From positions 496,001 to 560,000 of the forward strand of contig JACKHI010000001.1 of the NCBI GenBank assembly GCA_020639075.1: a DNA stretch of 64,000 nt, given 5' to 3'. The stretch's first letter is position 1. Every line of letters starts with the position of its first letter. This document shows positions 18,349 to 26,744 of the stretch, piece after piece. This DNA is from Phycisphaerales bacterium. GTDB lineage: Bacteria; Planctomycetota; Phycisphaerae; UBA1845; UTPLA1. The position numbers were made by a program, and so were the translations under genes. The notes beneath the pieces were generated by a model. The model saw only the letters and a list, made by a program, of their open reading frames with translations. It searched no databases and was not told the origin of the DNA.

Positions 18349-20447
18349 CAGAACGCGCCCGGGTCGTCGTCCAATGACAACAGGAACGCGATCAGATCGG
18401 ATTGCTGCTGATAGGAAAATCCCGCTTGAGGATCGACGAAAAACTCGTGGCCGGCTCCCTCGACGTTCGATCGCACGAGATCGGGATCGGCATGGTTGTT
18501 TGCAACGCAGATCGCGCGAAGATCTCGATCGAGCAAAGCTCGCATCGAATGCGCGGCGCTGACGGGCTCGGCGATCTTGCGGGTCTTGGTTACACCGATC
18601 AGGGACTCGTCGAGAATCGTGTAGCTGCCGTCCAGTTGGACGGCAATCGCATTCGGATGAACGGCGACGCCGGCATCATGGAGGTATGGCGCGTTGAGAT
18701 AGACGCCGCGCAGTCCGGTCGTCTTGTAGCCGCCGGTCATCTGCATCAGCCCTGGCGGGAGATGCAGATTGTCCGCCGTGCCTTCAGCGGGCGGCAGCTC
18801 GATCATCGGCGGATCGGCCGGCAGCGGACCCACGAGGTCGAATGCCGGCAGCTTGGCAGCGACGAGGCGACCTTCGAGCGAATTGCGCGCTTTCCCGCGA
18901 ATGGCGTTGACGCCCAGTTCGTCCGCAGGATGGATCACTCGATCGGTAAAGAACGGCGGTACGTGACACTCATTGCATTTCGCCGCAAGAAACACTTCGC
19001 CGCCGCGCTGGACAGCGCCGCTGAAGAGTGCGCCGAAGTTTTCCGGTGTGTGGTTCGGCGGTACATTCAGGCTGGACTGAAACGCCGCTAACGCATTGGC
19101 GGATTCGAGGACCCGCTCACCCGGCGGGTTGAAGATAAGTCCGTTCAGGGAAAACAACGTGGGATCGGGGAACGCAGGGGTTTCCATCAGCCGTTCACGT
19201 TCCGCCCCCGGGTAATTTTCTTTCAGCCAGACCGAAGGTTGTACGCCGTCTGGAAATCTCAAGTCGGGATCAGCGGCATTTTGAAGGACCATACCCAGGA
19301 ACACTTCGGGATCGAGGTCGAGGACGGACTCGGGCGAAAAGAACGGACTCGACATGCTCAATTCAAACGAATGCACGGCGCTGCTGAAGGCCGTCACGCC
19401 GCCGAACGGACCGACGTTGAACCCGCCGTCCCAACCCATGCCGCCTTCACCGGCGACGAAGTTATCCGGCACGCGAACGAGAGACGTGCGACTGTCCGGG
19501 CCCGCGTCGAATGTTCCCTTGGGCATCGTCAGCAGGAAGTCGTCCATTGCAGTTTCGTATGCGACAGGATCAGGCAGCGTGACGCTGTCACCCTTGCTGT
19601 TGATGATCGTTTTTCCAGTTCTCGGAAAGCGCGGGTCCATCGGATCAAAGTCGCTGCGATTGACCTTGATAAACGCGCCCGCACTGTTGGGCGAGAGCGC
19701 GAGAAACAGACCTATGTCTAGATCCGTGTTGGCGCGGCCGACGATTTCGCGCCCCGTCGCCACATCAACCGATGCATGGCAGATGGCGCAACTGACCGCC
19801 CCACCGTCGAAACCGACGGGCGTGAAGTTGCCGGCCTGGACGTCAAGCCCTGTACGCATGACGGTGCCCGCGGGAATGGGCTTCGAACCGATCTTCAGAT
19901 CGCGAGAAAGCGTAACTTCGAGATTGGTCGTCGCTTCCTTGGGGCGAAGCAAGCACGTCAGAAGAATGTCACGCAGGAACGTGGCCGTGCCGTCCGGATC
20001 GCTGGTCGGATCGAATGAGTCGAGGGCCGACTGGAGGGTCGATTTCCCGAACTCCGATGCAAAGCTGATGATGTTGCTGATGGAAAACGGATCGCCAAGC
20101 CGCCCCTGCAAGAATTGAATACTGCCCTTGTCGATTAATTCCTGCGTATAGTGCACGAGACCGAGACGCAGGTAGCTGTTTTCATCGTCGAGATCAAGTT
20201 CGGCGTCGACAACCATCTGACGGGCGTCGGCCTCGGACAGAGACTTGCCGAAAAAGTCGTAGGTGTTCAGCTCTCTCATCGGCGCCGGCTCGAACAGCGC
20301 GCTTAATTCCGGATCGTCCGTCGTCACGAATTCGGCGGGACAGTTCATCCCTGTCGCCACGATCAGCAGCAAACAGGCGACGGGTAAGCAACAGCTGATC
20401 TTCGAAAGTTGACGGGGAAGCCGACGAGGTTCTTGCGTTCGATCCAT
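18348..20447 (-). CDS. Di-haem cytochrome c peroxidase-like lipoprotein
   Basis: The 699-residue protein has a signal peptide with a lipobox-like VATGMNC, so it is probably a lipoprotein. Two c-type haem motifs are visible: CAICH near residue 220 and CNECH near residue 490. The second is followed by a CcpA/MauG-like end (KTTGLRGVYLNAPYLHDAG, then a C-terminal YQQQSDLIAFLLSL helix). The spacing and large size are unlike the 350-residue CcpA; a MauG-like or 'YhjA-like' oxidase is an alternative. GGAG lies upstream of the ATG at 20447. Its stop overlaps the start of the ABC ATPase gene, linking it to the transporter. Confidence 0.8.
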   Translation of the reverse strand: MDRTQEPRRLPRQLSKISCCLPVACLLLIVATGMNCPAEFVTTDDPELSALFEPAPMRELNTYDFFGKSLSEADARQMVVDAELDLDDENSYLRLGLVHYTQELIDKGSIQFLQGRLGDPFSISNIISFASEFGKSTLQSALDSFDPTSDPDGTATFLRDILLTCLLRPKEATTNLEVTLSRDLKIGSKPIPAGTVMRTGLDVQAGNFTPVGFDGGAVSCAICHASVDVATGREIVGRANTDLDIGLFLALSPNSAGAFIKVNRSDFDPMDPRFPRTGKTIINSKGDSVTLPDPVAYETAMDDFLLTMPKGTFDAGPDSRTSLVRVPDNFVAGEGGMGWDGGFNVGPFGGVTAFSSAVHSFELSMSSPFFSPESVLDLDPEVFLGMVLQNAADPDLRFPDGVQPSVWLKENYPGAERERLMETPAFPDPTLFSLNGLIFNPPGERVLESANALAAFQSSLNVPPNHTPENFGALFSGAVQRGGEVFLAAKCNECHVPPFFTDRVIHPADELGVNAIRGKARNSLEGRLVAAKLPAFDLVGPLPADPPMIELPPAEGTADNLHLPPGLMQMTGGYKTTGLRGVYLNAPYLHDAGVAVHPNAIAVQLDGSYTILDESLIGVTKTRKIAEPVSAAHSMRALLDRDLRAICVANNHADPDLVRSNVEGAGHEFFVDPQAGFSYQQQSDLIAFLLSLDDDPGAF

Positions 20448-20667
20448 GAACACGTCTCCGTTCGGGGAAACTGCCGACGGCAGTGCCCCGCGCGCACTCC
20501 TTTGCGAATCCTGCACCACGCCCAATATCTTGACACGATACCATCTTGATAGCAACGATTTCGCGACGAATGCCAGTCCAGAGTGGATCTGAGCTGATTT
20601 CCGCCAATATCGACGCATTGGTGGGCCAAACTCAATGAGTGTGACGCAATGCACGTCTGCTGGAGCG

Positions 20668-21492
20668 TCAGATGACGATGTCGGCATCGTCGTGTTCGCG
20701 ACTGTATGCGATGGGAGGTAGCGGTTTGCGCTTCGGTATCAGGAATGTCAGGCCGATCCCAGCGACGACACCGCCAAGATGCGCCCAGTGTGCGACACCG
20801 CCCTGACCGACGGAAAAGGTCGCGGGATAGAGATTCTGGATCACGATGTAAAAGACCATATAGACCCAGGCGGGGAGATTGACGGAAATCGGCAGGTAGC
20901 CCAGCAGTGTCCACGCCTGAATGCGAGATCTGGGCGCCAAGACGAGATACGCGCCCATGAGGCCGCTGATCGCACCACTCGCACCGACGAGCGGAACGTA
21001 TCCGTGATCGAAGTAGCCGTGTGTCAGCGAGGCGAGCACGCCTGTCGCCAGGTAAAACAGGACGAACAGGATCGGACCGAAGCGATCCTCGATGTATCGG
21101 CCGAAGATCCAGAGAAAGAGCATGTTGCCGATCAAGTGCATCCAACCGCCGTGCAGGAACAGACTCGTGAACAATTTGACGCCAGCAGGCACAGCGAGAA
21201 TCGTGTCGATCGCCTCGCGATCCGGAACCATCGCGGGCTGCCCCGTCAGTCGGTTGATGTACATCCGTCCGAACGGATCGGTCCGTTGCACCAAGTATCT
21301 CTCAGCGAGATTCGATTTGAACTCGCCGGAGTCGACGAGCAACTGGGCCGGCATGAACCCGTATCGAAGGGAGTCGACCGCTGTATTCCCCGCGGACATC
21401 TGAAACAAAAAGACGCCAGAATTGATAATGATCAAAAGGAGCGTCACGTAGGCAGTGCCGCGAGTGGGGTTGTTGTCTCGAATTGGCAGCAT
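20668..21492 (-). CDS. Rhomboid family intramembrane serine protease
   Basis: The 274-residue protein has six or so membrane helices and the rhomboid catalytic dyad: Ser172 in GASGAISG and His238 in AHWAHLGG. The FLHGGWMHLIGNMLFLWIFG motif in helix 2 is also present. A 60-residue insertion between the first two helices (residues 40-100) probably forms the periplasmic L1 region. It likely cleaves membrane proteins within the bilayer; the substrate is unknown. Confidence 0.93.
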   Translation of the reverse strand: MLPIRDNNPTRGTAYVTLLLIIINSGVFLFQMSAGNTAVDSLRYGFMPAQLLVDSGEFKSNLAERYLVQRTDPFGRMYINRLTGQPAMVPDREAIDTILAVPAGVKLFTSLFLHGGWMHLIGNMLFLWIFGRYIEDRFGPILFVLFYLATGVLASLTHGYFDHGYVPLVGASGAISGLMGAYLVLAPRSRIQAWTLLGYLPISVNLPAWVYMVFYIVIQNLYPATFSVGQGGVAHWAHLGGVVAGIGLTFLIPKRKPLPPIAYSREHDDADIVI

Positions 21493-21559
21493 CGGCGGCG
21501 GGTTACCTCAGACCTGGACCATTGCACGTGGGTCGCGCGCAGTATGCGTCGTTAATTCA

Positions 21560-22069
21560 CTACGTCGGATCGTTCGATCTGCTTGCCCGCTCGCAATCAG
21601 ACGGCAAATCGGAAAGCACCTTGAGCACGTGCTTGATGGCCGGGCCGACCAGCGATAACCCGTCGCGAACACCATTGGGGCTGCCGGGAAGCATGACGAC
21701 CAGGCAGTCACCAATTACACCGGCGCCGCCCCGAGAAATTATCGACAGCGGCGTCATCGAATAGCTTCCGGTCCGCATGATCTCGCCGAATCCCGGCAAT
21801 TCTCGATCGAAAATCGGTCGAAGCGCCTCGGGCGTCACGTCGCGGGGGCCGACGCCGGTGCCGCCCGTGGTCACAATCAACGTCGCGCTTTTCGCCGCCT
21901 CACTGACGGTCTTGCGAATCGCGTCTATGTCGTCGGGGACAATGCGTCGCTCATCACATGGTAATCCCAACGCGGCGAGCTGTTCGGCTGCGATCGGTCC
22001 GCTCCGATCCTCCGCTTTACCGGCGGACCGCGAGTCTGATATGGTCAGGACGACAACGCTTGCATTCAT
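21560..22069 (-). CDS. MogA/MoaB family molybdenum cofactor biosynthesis protein
   Basis: The 169-residue protein has the MoCF-binding signatures TTGGTGVGPRDVTPEAL and the LPGSPNGVRDG motif near the C-terminus. MogA adenylates molybdopterin before molybdate insertion; MoaB is a close paralogue, and the two cannot be separated here by eye. No other molybdenum cofactor gene is nearby. SelA/SelB in the same window would be consistent with a molybdenum- and selenium-dependent formate dehydrogenase elsewhere, but that is inference. Confidence 0.9.
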   Translation of the reverse strand: MNASVVVLTISDSRSAGKAEDRSGPIAAEQLAALGLPCDERRIVPDDIDAIRKTVSEAAKSATLIVTTGGTGVGPRDVTPEALRPIFDRELPGFGEIMRTGSYSMTPLSIISRGGAGVIGDCLVVMLPGSPNGVRDGLSLVGPAIKHVLKVLSDLPSDCERASRSNDPT

Positions 22070-22360
22070 TTCGGCATCGTAGCGCGACGGGCAAATGCCC
22101 GCAAACTATACGGGGACCGCGTGGCCGGGTTCGATTCGGGGGCGCTTTTGTGCGGCGACGTCCGCAAACGCGCATGCGGGCGTGTCGCAGACACGGCTTA
22201 TTGGGAGCGAAAGATCCAAGCCGCTCCATGCTGCTCGCCCGACACGCTGCACTTTCACGAATGAATCCCGGCATGACTGCCGGGGCTCGGAATTGAGGGA
22301 TGGATGTCGGATGGACCGGGACTTCAGCGGATGCGCGCCGGCGCCGGCCGGACGATTGGA

Positions 22361-22606
22361 TCAGTCGTCGAAGAGGTCGTCCCAGTCATCTTCGAGATCA
22401 TCCCAGAAGTCCTCGAGATCATCGAAGAAATCGTCGTCATCGTCGTCACAGCAATTGCCATAGAATCCAACGTACTGGACGGGATACACATCGATACCGA
22501 GGACGAAGGAATCGAATCCGTAAAGATACTCGTCGCACGCCGTCGCGGGGGCGAGCATGCCAACGAGTGCAACGGCGAGCAATCCAGTCTTAAGCTTCAT
22601 TCTCAT
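22361..22606 (-). CDS. Small secreted protein with Asp/Trp-rich repeat tail
   Basis: The likely start is the ATG at 22606, with GGAG 10 nt upstream, giving 81 residues. Residues 1-24 form a signal peptide (LLAVALVGMLAPATAC) that could end at a lipidated Cys. A short aromatic, Tyr-rich segment follows. The last 28 residues are almost all Asp, Phe, Trp and Leu, in repeats of the form DDLEDFW / DDLEDDW / DDLFDD. Such a tail could bind divalent cations or be disordered. The frame extends upstream to 22921 without a signal for translation. No known family was recognised. Confidence 0.6.
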   Translation of the reverse strand: MRMKLKTGLLAVALVGMLAPATACDEYLYGFDSFVLGIDVYPVQYVGFYGNCCDDDDDDFFDDLEDFWDDLEDDWDDLFDD

Positions 22607-22990
22607 ATCGCTGCTACTCCATTCCATGGAATCACACCAGATCTCGGCCATTGTCGCACAGCGTATTGGCGCCGCAGGACAACGGCAGGCTTCCTTACGT
22701 ACAGGGACCGACACGCCTGCCGAGCAACGGTTAGCGGGTTTCGTCCATCGGAGACGGACCGGTTTCGCACACTGACAGTCCCGCCGCACGACAAGGGGAG
22801 AATCAAATGCCCCCTTAATCAGGGAATATTCACCCACAGCCCCCCAATACCCCGACAGAACGATCCGGCGGCGAACGCGAAAGAACGCACGGAACCCGTT
22901 ACAATACCGAGGGTTAGGCACTCTCGACGGTCCACAGTTTCCAGCGTCGCTGAAAAGCGGCGAGCGTCGGCGACTCCAGGAGATGCGTAG
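22607..22990. other. Divergent intergenic region
   Basis: This 384-bp region separates the Asp-rich protein gene (minus) from the FHA gene (plus). It is relatively AT-richer between 22790 and 22920. A TACAAT near 22900 could be a -10 element for the kinase cluster, but there is no good -35. A short inverted repeat (AAGGGG at 22793 and its complement at 22811) is present. No RNA gene was recognised. Confidence 0.35.
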
Positions 22991-24628
22991 ATGTTCGGCA
23001 GATTAACCAACGTCCGGATCAAGGCGGCTGAAGATGCTTATGAACAGGGCCGGATCGACGACGCATTCGACATTGCGGTTTCGACGGACCTCGCCGCGTA
23101 CGGCCGAATTCAGACGCTTCGCGAAAAGCTCGCCGATCATTGCCTGCAAAATGGTCAGGAATTCATGATGGATCGGAAATTCACGGAAGCGCGCGAGCAA
23201 TTCAGGAGGGCCGCCCTCCTTCGCCCGGCCGATGAGCGGGCAGGTGAGTGGATCAACAGGGCCGATCAGGCGATTGCGGACGAACAAGTGGCAACGCGAC
23301 AACGAAATGCCGCGATTCAGGAAGCCAGGCATCGAATGGAAGCGGGAAGCCTGAACGGCGCCGCAGCCGCGCTGAATCTGTCGCCCAAACGGGATCCCGA
23401 AGGGCTCGCACTGAACAACGAGATCGCTCGACGGGTTGAAAAGTCCGCTGCGATGCTCGAAGCCGCGCGAAAGGCGCTTGACGACAACCGCCTGCAAACC
23501 GCTGTCGGCAGCCTGCTCGAAGCACGGAAGCTCAACGCGCGACAGGAAGGTCTGGCGGAGCTGGAGTCACGCATCGTTCGCGAATGCGTCGATGCCGCAT
23601 CGATTGCATTGCGTGAAGGTCGAATCGATCGGGCCACGGCGGAGATTCGCCTGCTCGACTCGATCGGCGAGTCGACCTCCGCGCGTCGCGAGATAGAAAG
23701 CGCCGTGAACCTGGCAAACCGCGCCGCGGCCGCACTCCGGAACAACGACTTTGACGGGGCCGACCTTTTGCTCGGGCGTTTGTCGAACGTCGCGACAAAG
23801 GCGGGCTGGGTCGCCGAGGCAAGAAAGCACTTGCGTGCCATTGACGACAATCGCCGTGCGCTGTTCGAAGGTCCGTTGGGAATGGCCGTGAGCTTTGCGG
23901 CATCGTCGGTCGATCGAACGCAGTCGAATCCTGCTGAGACGCTGCCGGCGAGACCGAGTTTCCCGCCGCCGCCACCGGTGCATGTCGGCGCCGCCGCGAA
24001 CCGCGAATTCCGCGGCGAGAGAGCGGACGCCGGCCTGCCGCGACGACTGTTGCTGCGCATCGACGGCGTCGGCAGCTATCTGCTGATCCGCGGCGATCGC
24101 ATCTCGATCGGCCGTGCCGGTCCCGGAGCTTCGGCGGATGTGCAGCTCGTCAGCGATCTATCGGAGCGGCACGCTGACATCGTTCGCGCAGGCGAGGATT
24201 ACTTTGTCGTCTCGCAGTCGGGCGTCGAGCTGGCCGGTCAATCGACGGACCACGCACTGCTGCAGAACAGCGATCGAATTCGACTGAGCCGCCGCGTGAA
24301 GCTCACATTCTCGCGGCCGAGCCTCAAGAGCACGGCGGCATCATTAGAACTCGGCGAGGGCGTGCGCATGCAGTCGGAATGCAAACGCATCGTGCTGTGG
24401 AGCGGCCCCATCCTGATGGGCGCAACGCGCGAATGTCACGTCCGGCTGGCGCCGACGCTGGGCGACTTCATCCTCGTCGAACGCGGCAATTGCCTTTTCT
24501 TCAAGGCGATGCGCGGCGACGCGGGTCGCAACATCATGCTCGGCGAACAGGTCAACGTCGGCGACTTGAGTTTTCGCGTCACGGACTGGAACGCGAACGC
24601 GGGTTCCCGCGGCATGGTTGTCAGCTAG
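22991..24628 (+). CDS. FHA domain protein with N-terminal repeat region
   Basis: The 545-residue cytoplasmic protein begins with about 300 residues of helical, TPR-like or coiled-coil repeats rich in Arg, Ala and Glu. A Pro-rich linker at about 315-330 follows. Residues about 352-445 form a forkhead-associated domain (GDRISIGRAGPGASADVQL, then LSERHADI), which binds phosphothreonine. A second, degenerate FHA-like unit may occupy 455-540 (GPILMGATRECHVRL, NVGDLSFRV). AGGAG lies 8 nt before the ATG. It heads a cluster with two Ser/Thr kinases, so it is a natural phospho-reader for them. A kinase gene follows 18 nt downstream. Confidence 0.85.
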   Translation: MFGRLTNVRIKAAEDAYEQGRIDDAFDIAVSTDLAAYGRIQTLREKLADHCLQNGQEFMMDRKFTEAREQFRRAALLRPADERAGEWINRADQAIADEQVATRQRNAAIQEARHRMEAGSLNGAAAALNLSPKRDPEGLALNNEIARRVEKSAAMLEAARKALDDNRLQTAVGSLLEARKLNARQEGLAELESRIVRECVDAASIALREGRIDRATAEIRLLDSIGESTSARREIESAVNLANRAAAALRNNDFDGADLLLGRLSNVATKAGWVAEARKHLRAIDDNRRALFEGPLGMAVSFAASSVDRTQSNPAETLPARPSFPPPPPVHVGAAANREFRGERADAGLPRRLLLRIDGVGSYLLIRGDRISIGRAGPGASADVQLVSDLSERHADIVRAGEDYFVVSQSGVELAGQSTDHALLQNSDRIRLSRRVKLTFSRPSLKSTAASLELGEGVRMQSECKRIVLWSGPILMGATRECHVRLAPTLGDFILVERGNCLFFKAMRGDAGRNIMLGEQVNVGDLSFRVTDWNANAGSRGMVVS

Positions 24629-24646
24629 ATCAAGGACGCAATAGAG

Positions 24647-26743
24647 ATGGTATTCACATTTCAACAAGGCGATCGACCGCTGCCGGGGTACACGATCGAG
24701 CGCGGCGTCGGGCGCGGCGGATTCGGCGAAGTCTATTTCGCCACGAGCGACGGCGGCAAGGAAGTCGCGCTCAAGTTCCTGCGCGACAACGCGGCGATCG
24801 AGCTGCGCGGCGTCGCGCAATGCCTGAATCTGAAAAGCCCGCACCTCGTCGCAATCCACGACATCAAACAGAGCGAGGCCGGCGACAGCTTCGTCATCAT
24901 GGAGTACGTCAACGGACCGTCGCTTCGCGACATGATGAGCGAGCATCCCGAAGGTCTCGGCAGCGACAAGGCCGTTTACTTTCTTCGCGAAATCTGCAAA
25001 GGGCTGTCCTATCTGCACGATTGCGGCATCGTTCATCGCGATCTGAAACCCGGCAATATTTTCTACGACGACGGCTACGTGAAGATCGGCGACTACGGCC
25101 TGGCGAAGCTGATGGCATCCAGTCAGCATTCAGGTCAGACAGTCAGCGTCGGAACTGTGCACTACATGGCGCCCGAGGTCGGCAGCGGCAACTACGATCG
25201 GACGATCGACATCTACGCAATGGGCGTCATGCTCTACGAGATGCTGCTGGGCCGGGTGCCGTTCAGCGGGTCGTCGATGGGCGAAGTGCTGATGAAACAC
25301 CTGACGGCGCAACCAGAGGTGGACGAACTGCCGGCGCCGTTCCCGGCCGTCATACGCAAGGCGCTGGCAAAGGACCCGAAGGATCGCTACCAGAGCGTTC
25401 GCGAAATGATGGATGATGTGTTCGCCGTCGAGGACATCAGCCGCAGTGCGGCGTCGTTCGATGCATTGGGGCTGTCGCGCATTGCGGCGCGGGTCGCGGA
25501 GCGGGTGCGGATGGATGCCGGCGCGCGTGTCGCTGTCGGCGTCGGCGGCAGCAGCAACATTCGCGGGTTCAGCCCGGGCGGCGCAACGCCGGCACCGCCA
25601 GTGATCGAGCGGCATCGGCGGCGCCGAGGCATTCCCGTCGTGAATCGCGTCGGCGAGCGCCTTCGACGGATTGCCTACGGCAACGAGGGCGATCGTTTTC
25701 TGTCGATCCCGGACTCGCAGGGCTTCCCGCCGCGCGATCGCGTAACGACGGGTTTGCTCGGTCTATTTCTGGGGCCCTTCGGCGTCCATCGATTCTACAC
25801 GGGACACAATGCGATCGGCGTGTTGCAGATCCTCGTGACTGTGTTGACAGGTGTCGGCGCATTGTGGGGCATCGTCGAGGGCATTCGGATCCTGATGGGT
25901 TGCGACTTCCAGGACGCGATGGGCCGCCGGTTGATCGGAACGAAGCCGCGGGATCCGTTCGCCCGCAACGCCGTGGTCCGCGGATTCTGGGGCATTGTCG
26001 GCGTCGTCGGAATGCTCGGATCGCTGGCCATGTGCATCACGGCCCTCGTCGCCCCGCCGGAGTTTGAAGTGATCGGGTACGACAATGGACGCAGTGTTTG
26101 GTTCAACCCATTCGATATTCTTCCGTGCGTGGCGTGCGCTGCCCTGGCTCTGGGCGTCTTCAGTTTGTGGAAGGCGGCGCATCGCGGCGGCCTATCGGCC
26201 TGGCGGGCCACGATCCGCCCTGCCGCGATGGGGTTCGCGGCCGCAATGGCCGGCGCTGCCTATTTCCTGCAGCGACTGATTGTGCCGGCAAATGTGCAGG
26301 CCGTCGTCATCGGGTTATTCTGTGTATTCGCCGCCGCCTTCTTTGCCCTTTGGATCATTCGCGGCGATCGTTTTCCGCTGAAGTCGAGCGACGTGTATTG
26401 GTCGCGAACCTGGATGGGCGTTTTCCTGATTGTCGCCGTGTTGTCCGGGGCGCTGGCCGCGTACGCTCACAATCGATGGCAGGAGAAAGGCTCGGCGTTC
26501 CAGGATGTCAACGCAGCATCGGTCGTGGAAGTGATGTCACCGAATTCGAGGTATCGCTTTGAAGAAGGCAAGTCGACGATGATGCAAGTGCGCAATTCGA
26601 TCTATAACCAGGAGCCGATGTTCCTGTTCGCTGCGCTCGGACTGATGATCTGTTCCGCACTCGAGGCGTGGCATCGGCGTTCGCTGATCGCTCGCGCCGC
26701 GCAGATCGCAGAGGATACAAACGCCGTTCCAAACGAGGGCTGA
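24647..26743 (+). CDS. Membrane Ser/Thr protein kinase with TM2 domain
   Basis: The 698-residue Hanks-type kinase has its catalytic domain at residues 15-260. Features are the glycine loop GRGGFGEV, Lys43 (VALK), catalytic Asp132 (HRDLKPGN), and metal Asp149 in a DYG rather than DFG motif. A TM2 domain (GLLGLFLGPFGVHRFYTG) sits at about 364-430, followed by further membrane helices. The C-terminus is soluble. The kinase region is very like that of the next gene, indicating a duplication. Gaps to its neighbours are 18 nt and 1 nt, so this is an operon. The kinase appears catalytically complete. Confidence 0.92.
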   Translation: MVFTFQQGDRPLPGYTIERGVGRGGFGEVYFATSDGGKEVALKFLRDNAAIELRGVAQCLNLKSPHLVAIHDIKQSEAGDSFVIMEYVNGPSLRDMMSEHPEGLGSDKAVYFLREICKGLSYLHDCGIVHRDLKPGNIFYDDGYVKIGDYGLAKLMASSQHSGQTVSVGTVHYMAPEVGSGNYDRTIDIYAMGVMLYEMLLGRVPFSGSSMGEVLMKHLTAQPEVDELPAPFPAVIRKALAKDPKDRYQSVREMMDDVFAVEDISRSAASFDALGLSRIAARVAERVRMDAGARVAVGVGGSSNIRGFSPGGATPAPPVIERHRRRRGIPVVNRVGERLRRIAYGNEGDRFLSIPDSQGFPPRDRVTTGLLGLFLGPFGVHRFYTGHNAIGVLQILVTVLTGVGALWGIVEGIRILMGCDFQDAMGRRLIGTKPRDPFARNAVVRGFWGIVGVVGMLGSLAMCITALVAPPEFEVIGYDNGRSVWFNPFDILPCVACAALALGVFSLWKAAHRGGLSAWRATIRPAAMGFAAAMAGAAYFLQRLIVPANVQAVVIGLFCVFAAAFFALWIIRGDRFPLKSSDVYWSRTWMGVFLIVAVLSGALAAYAHNRWQEKGSAFQDVNAASVVEVMSPNSRYRFEEGKSTMMQVRNSIYNQEPMFLFAALGLMICSALEAWHRRSLIARAAQIAEDTNAVPNEG

Positions 26744-26744
26744 G

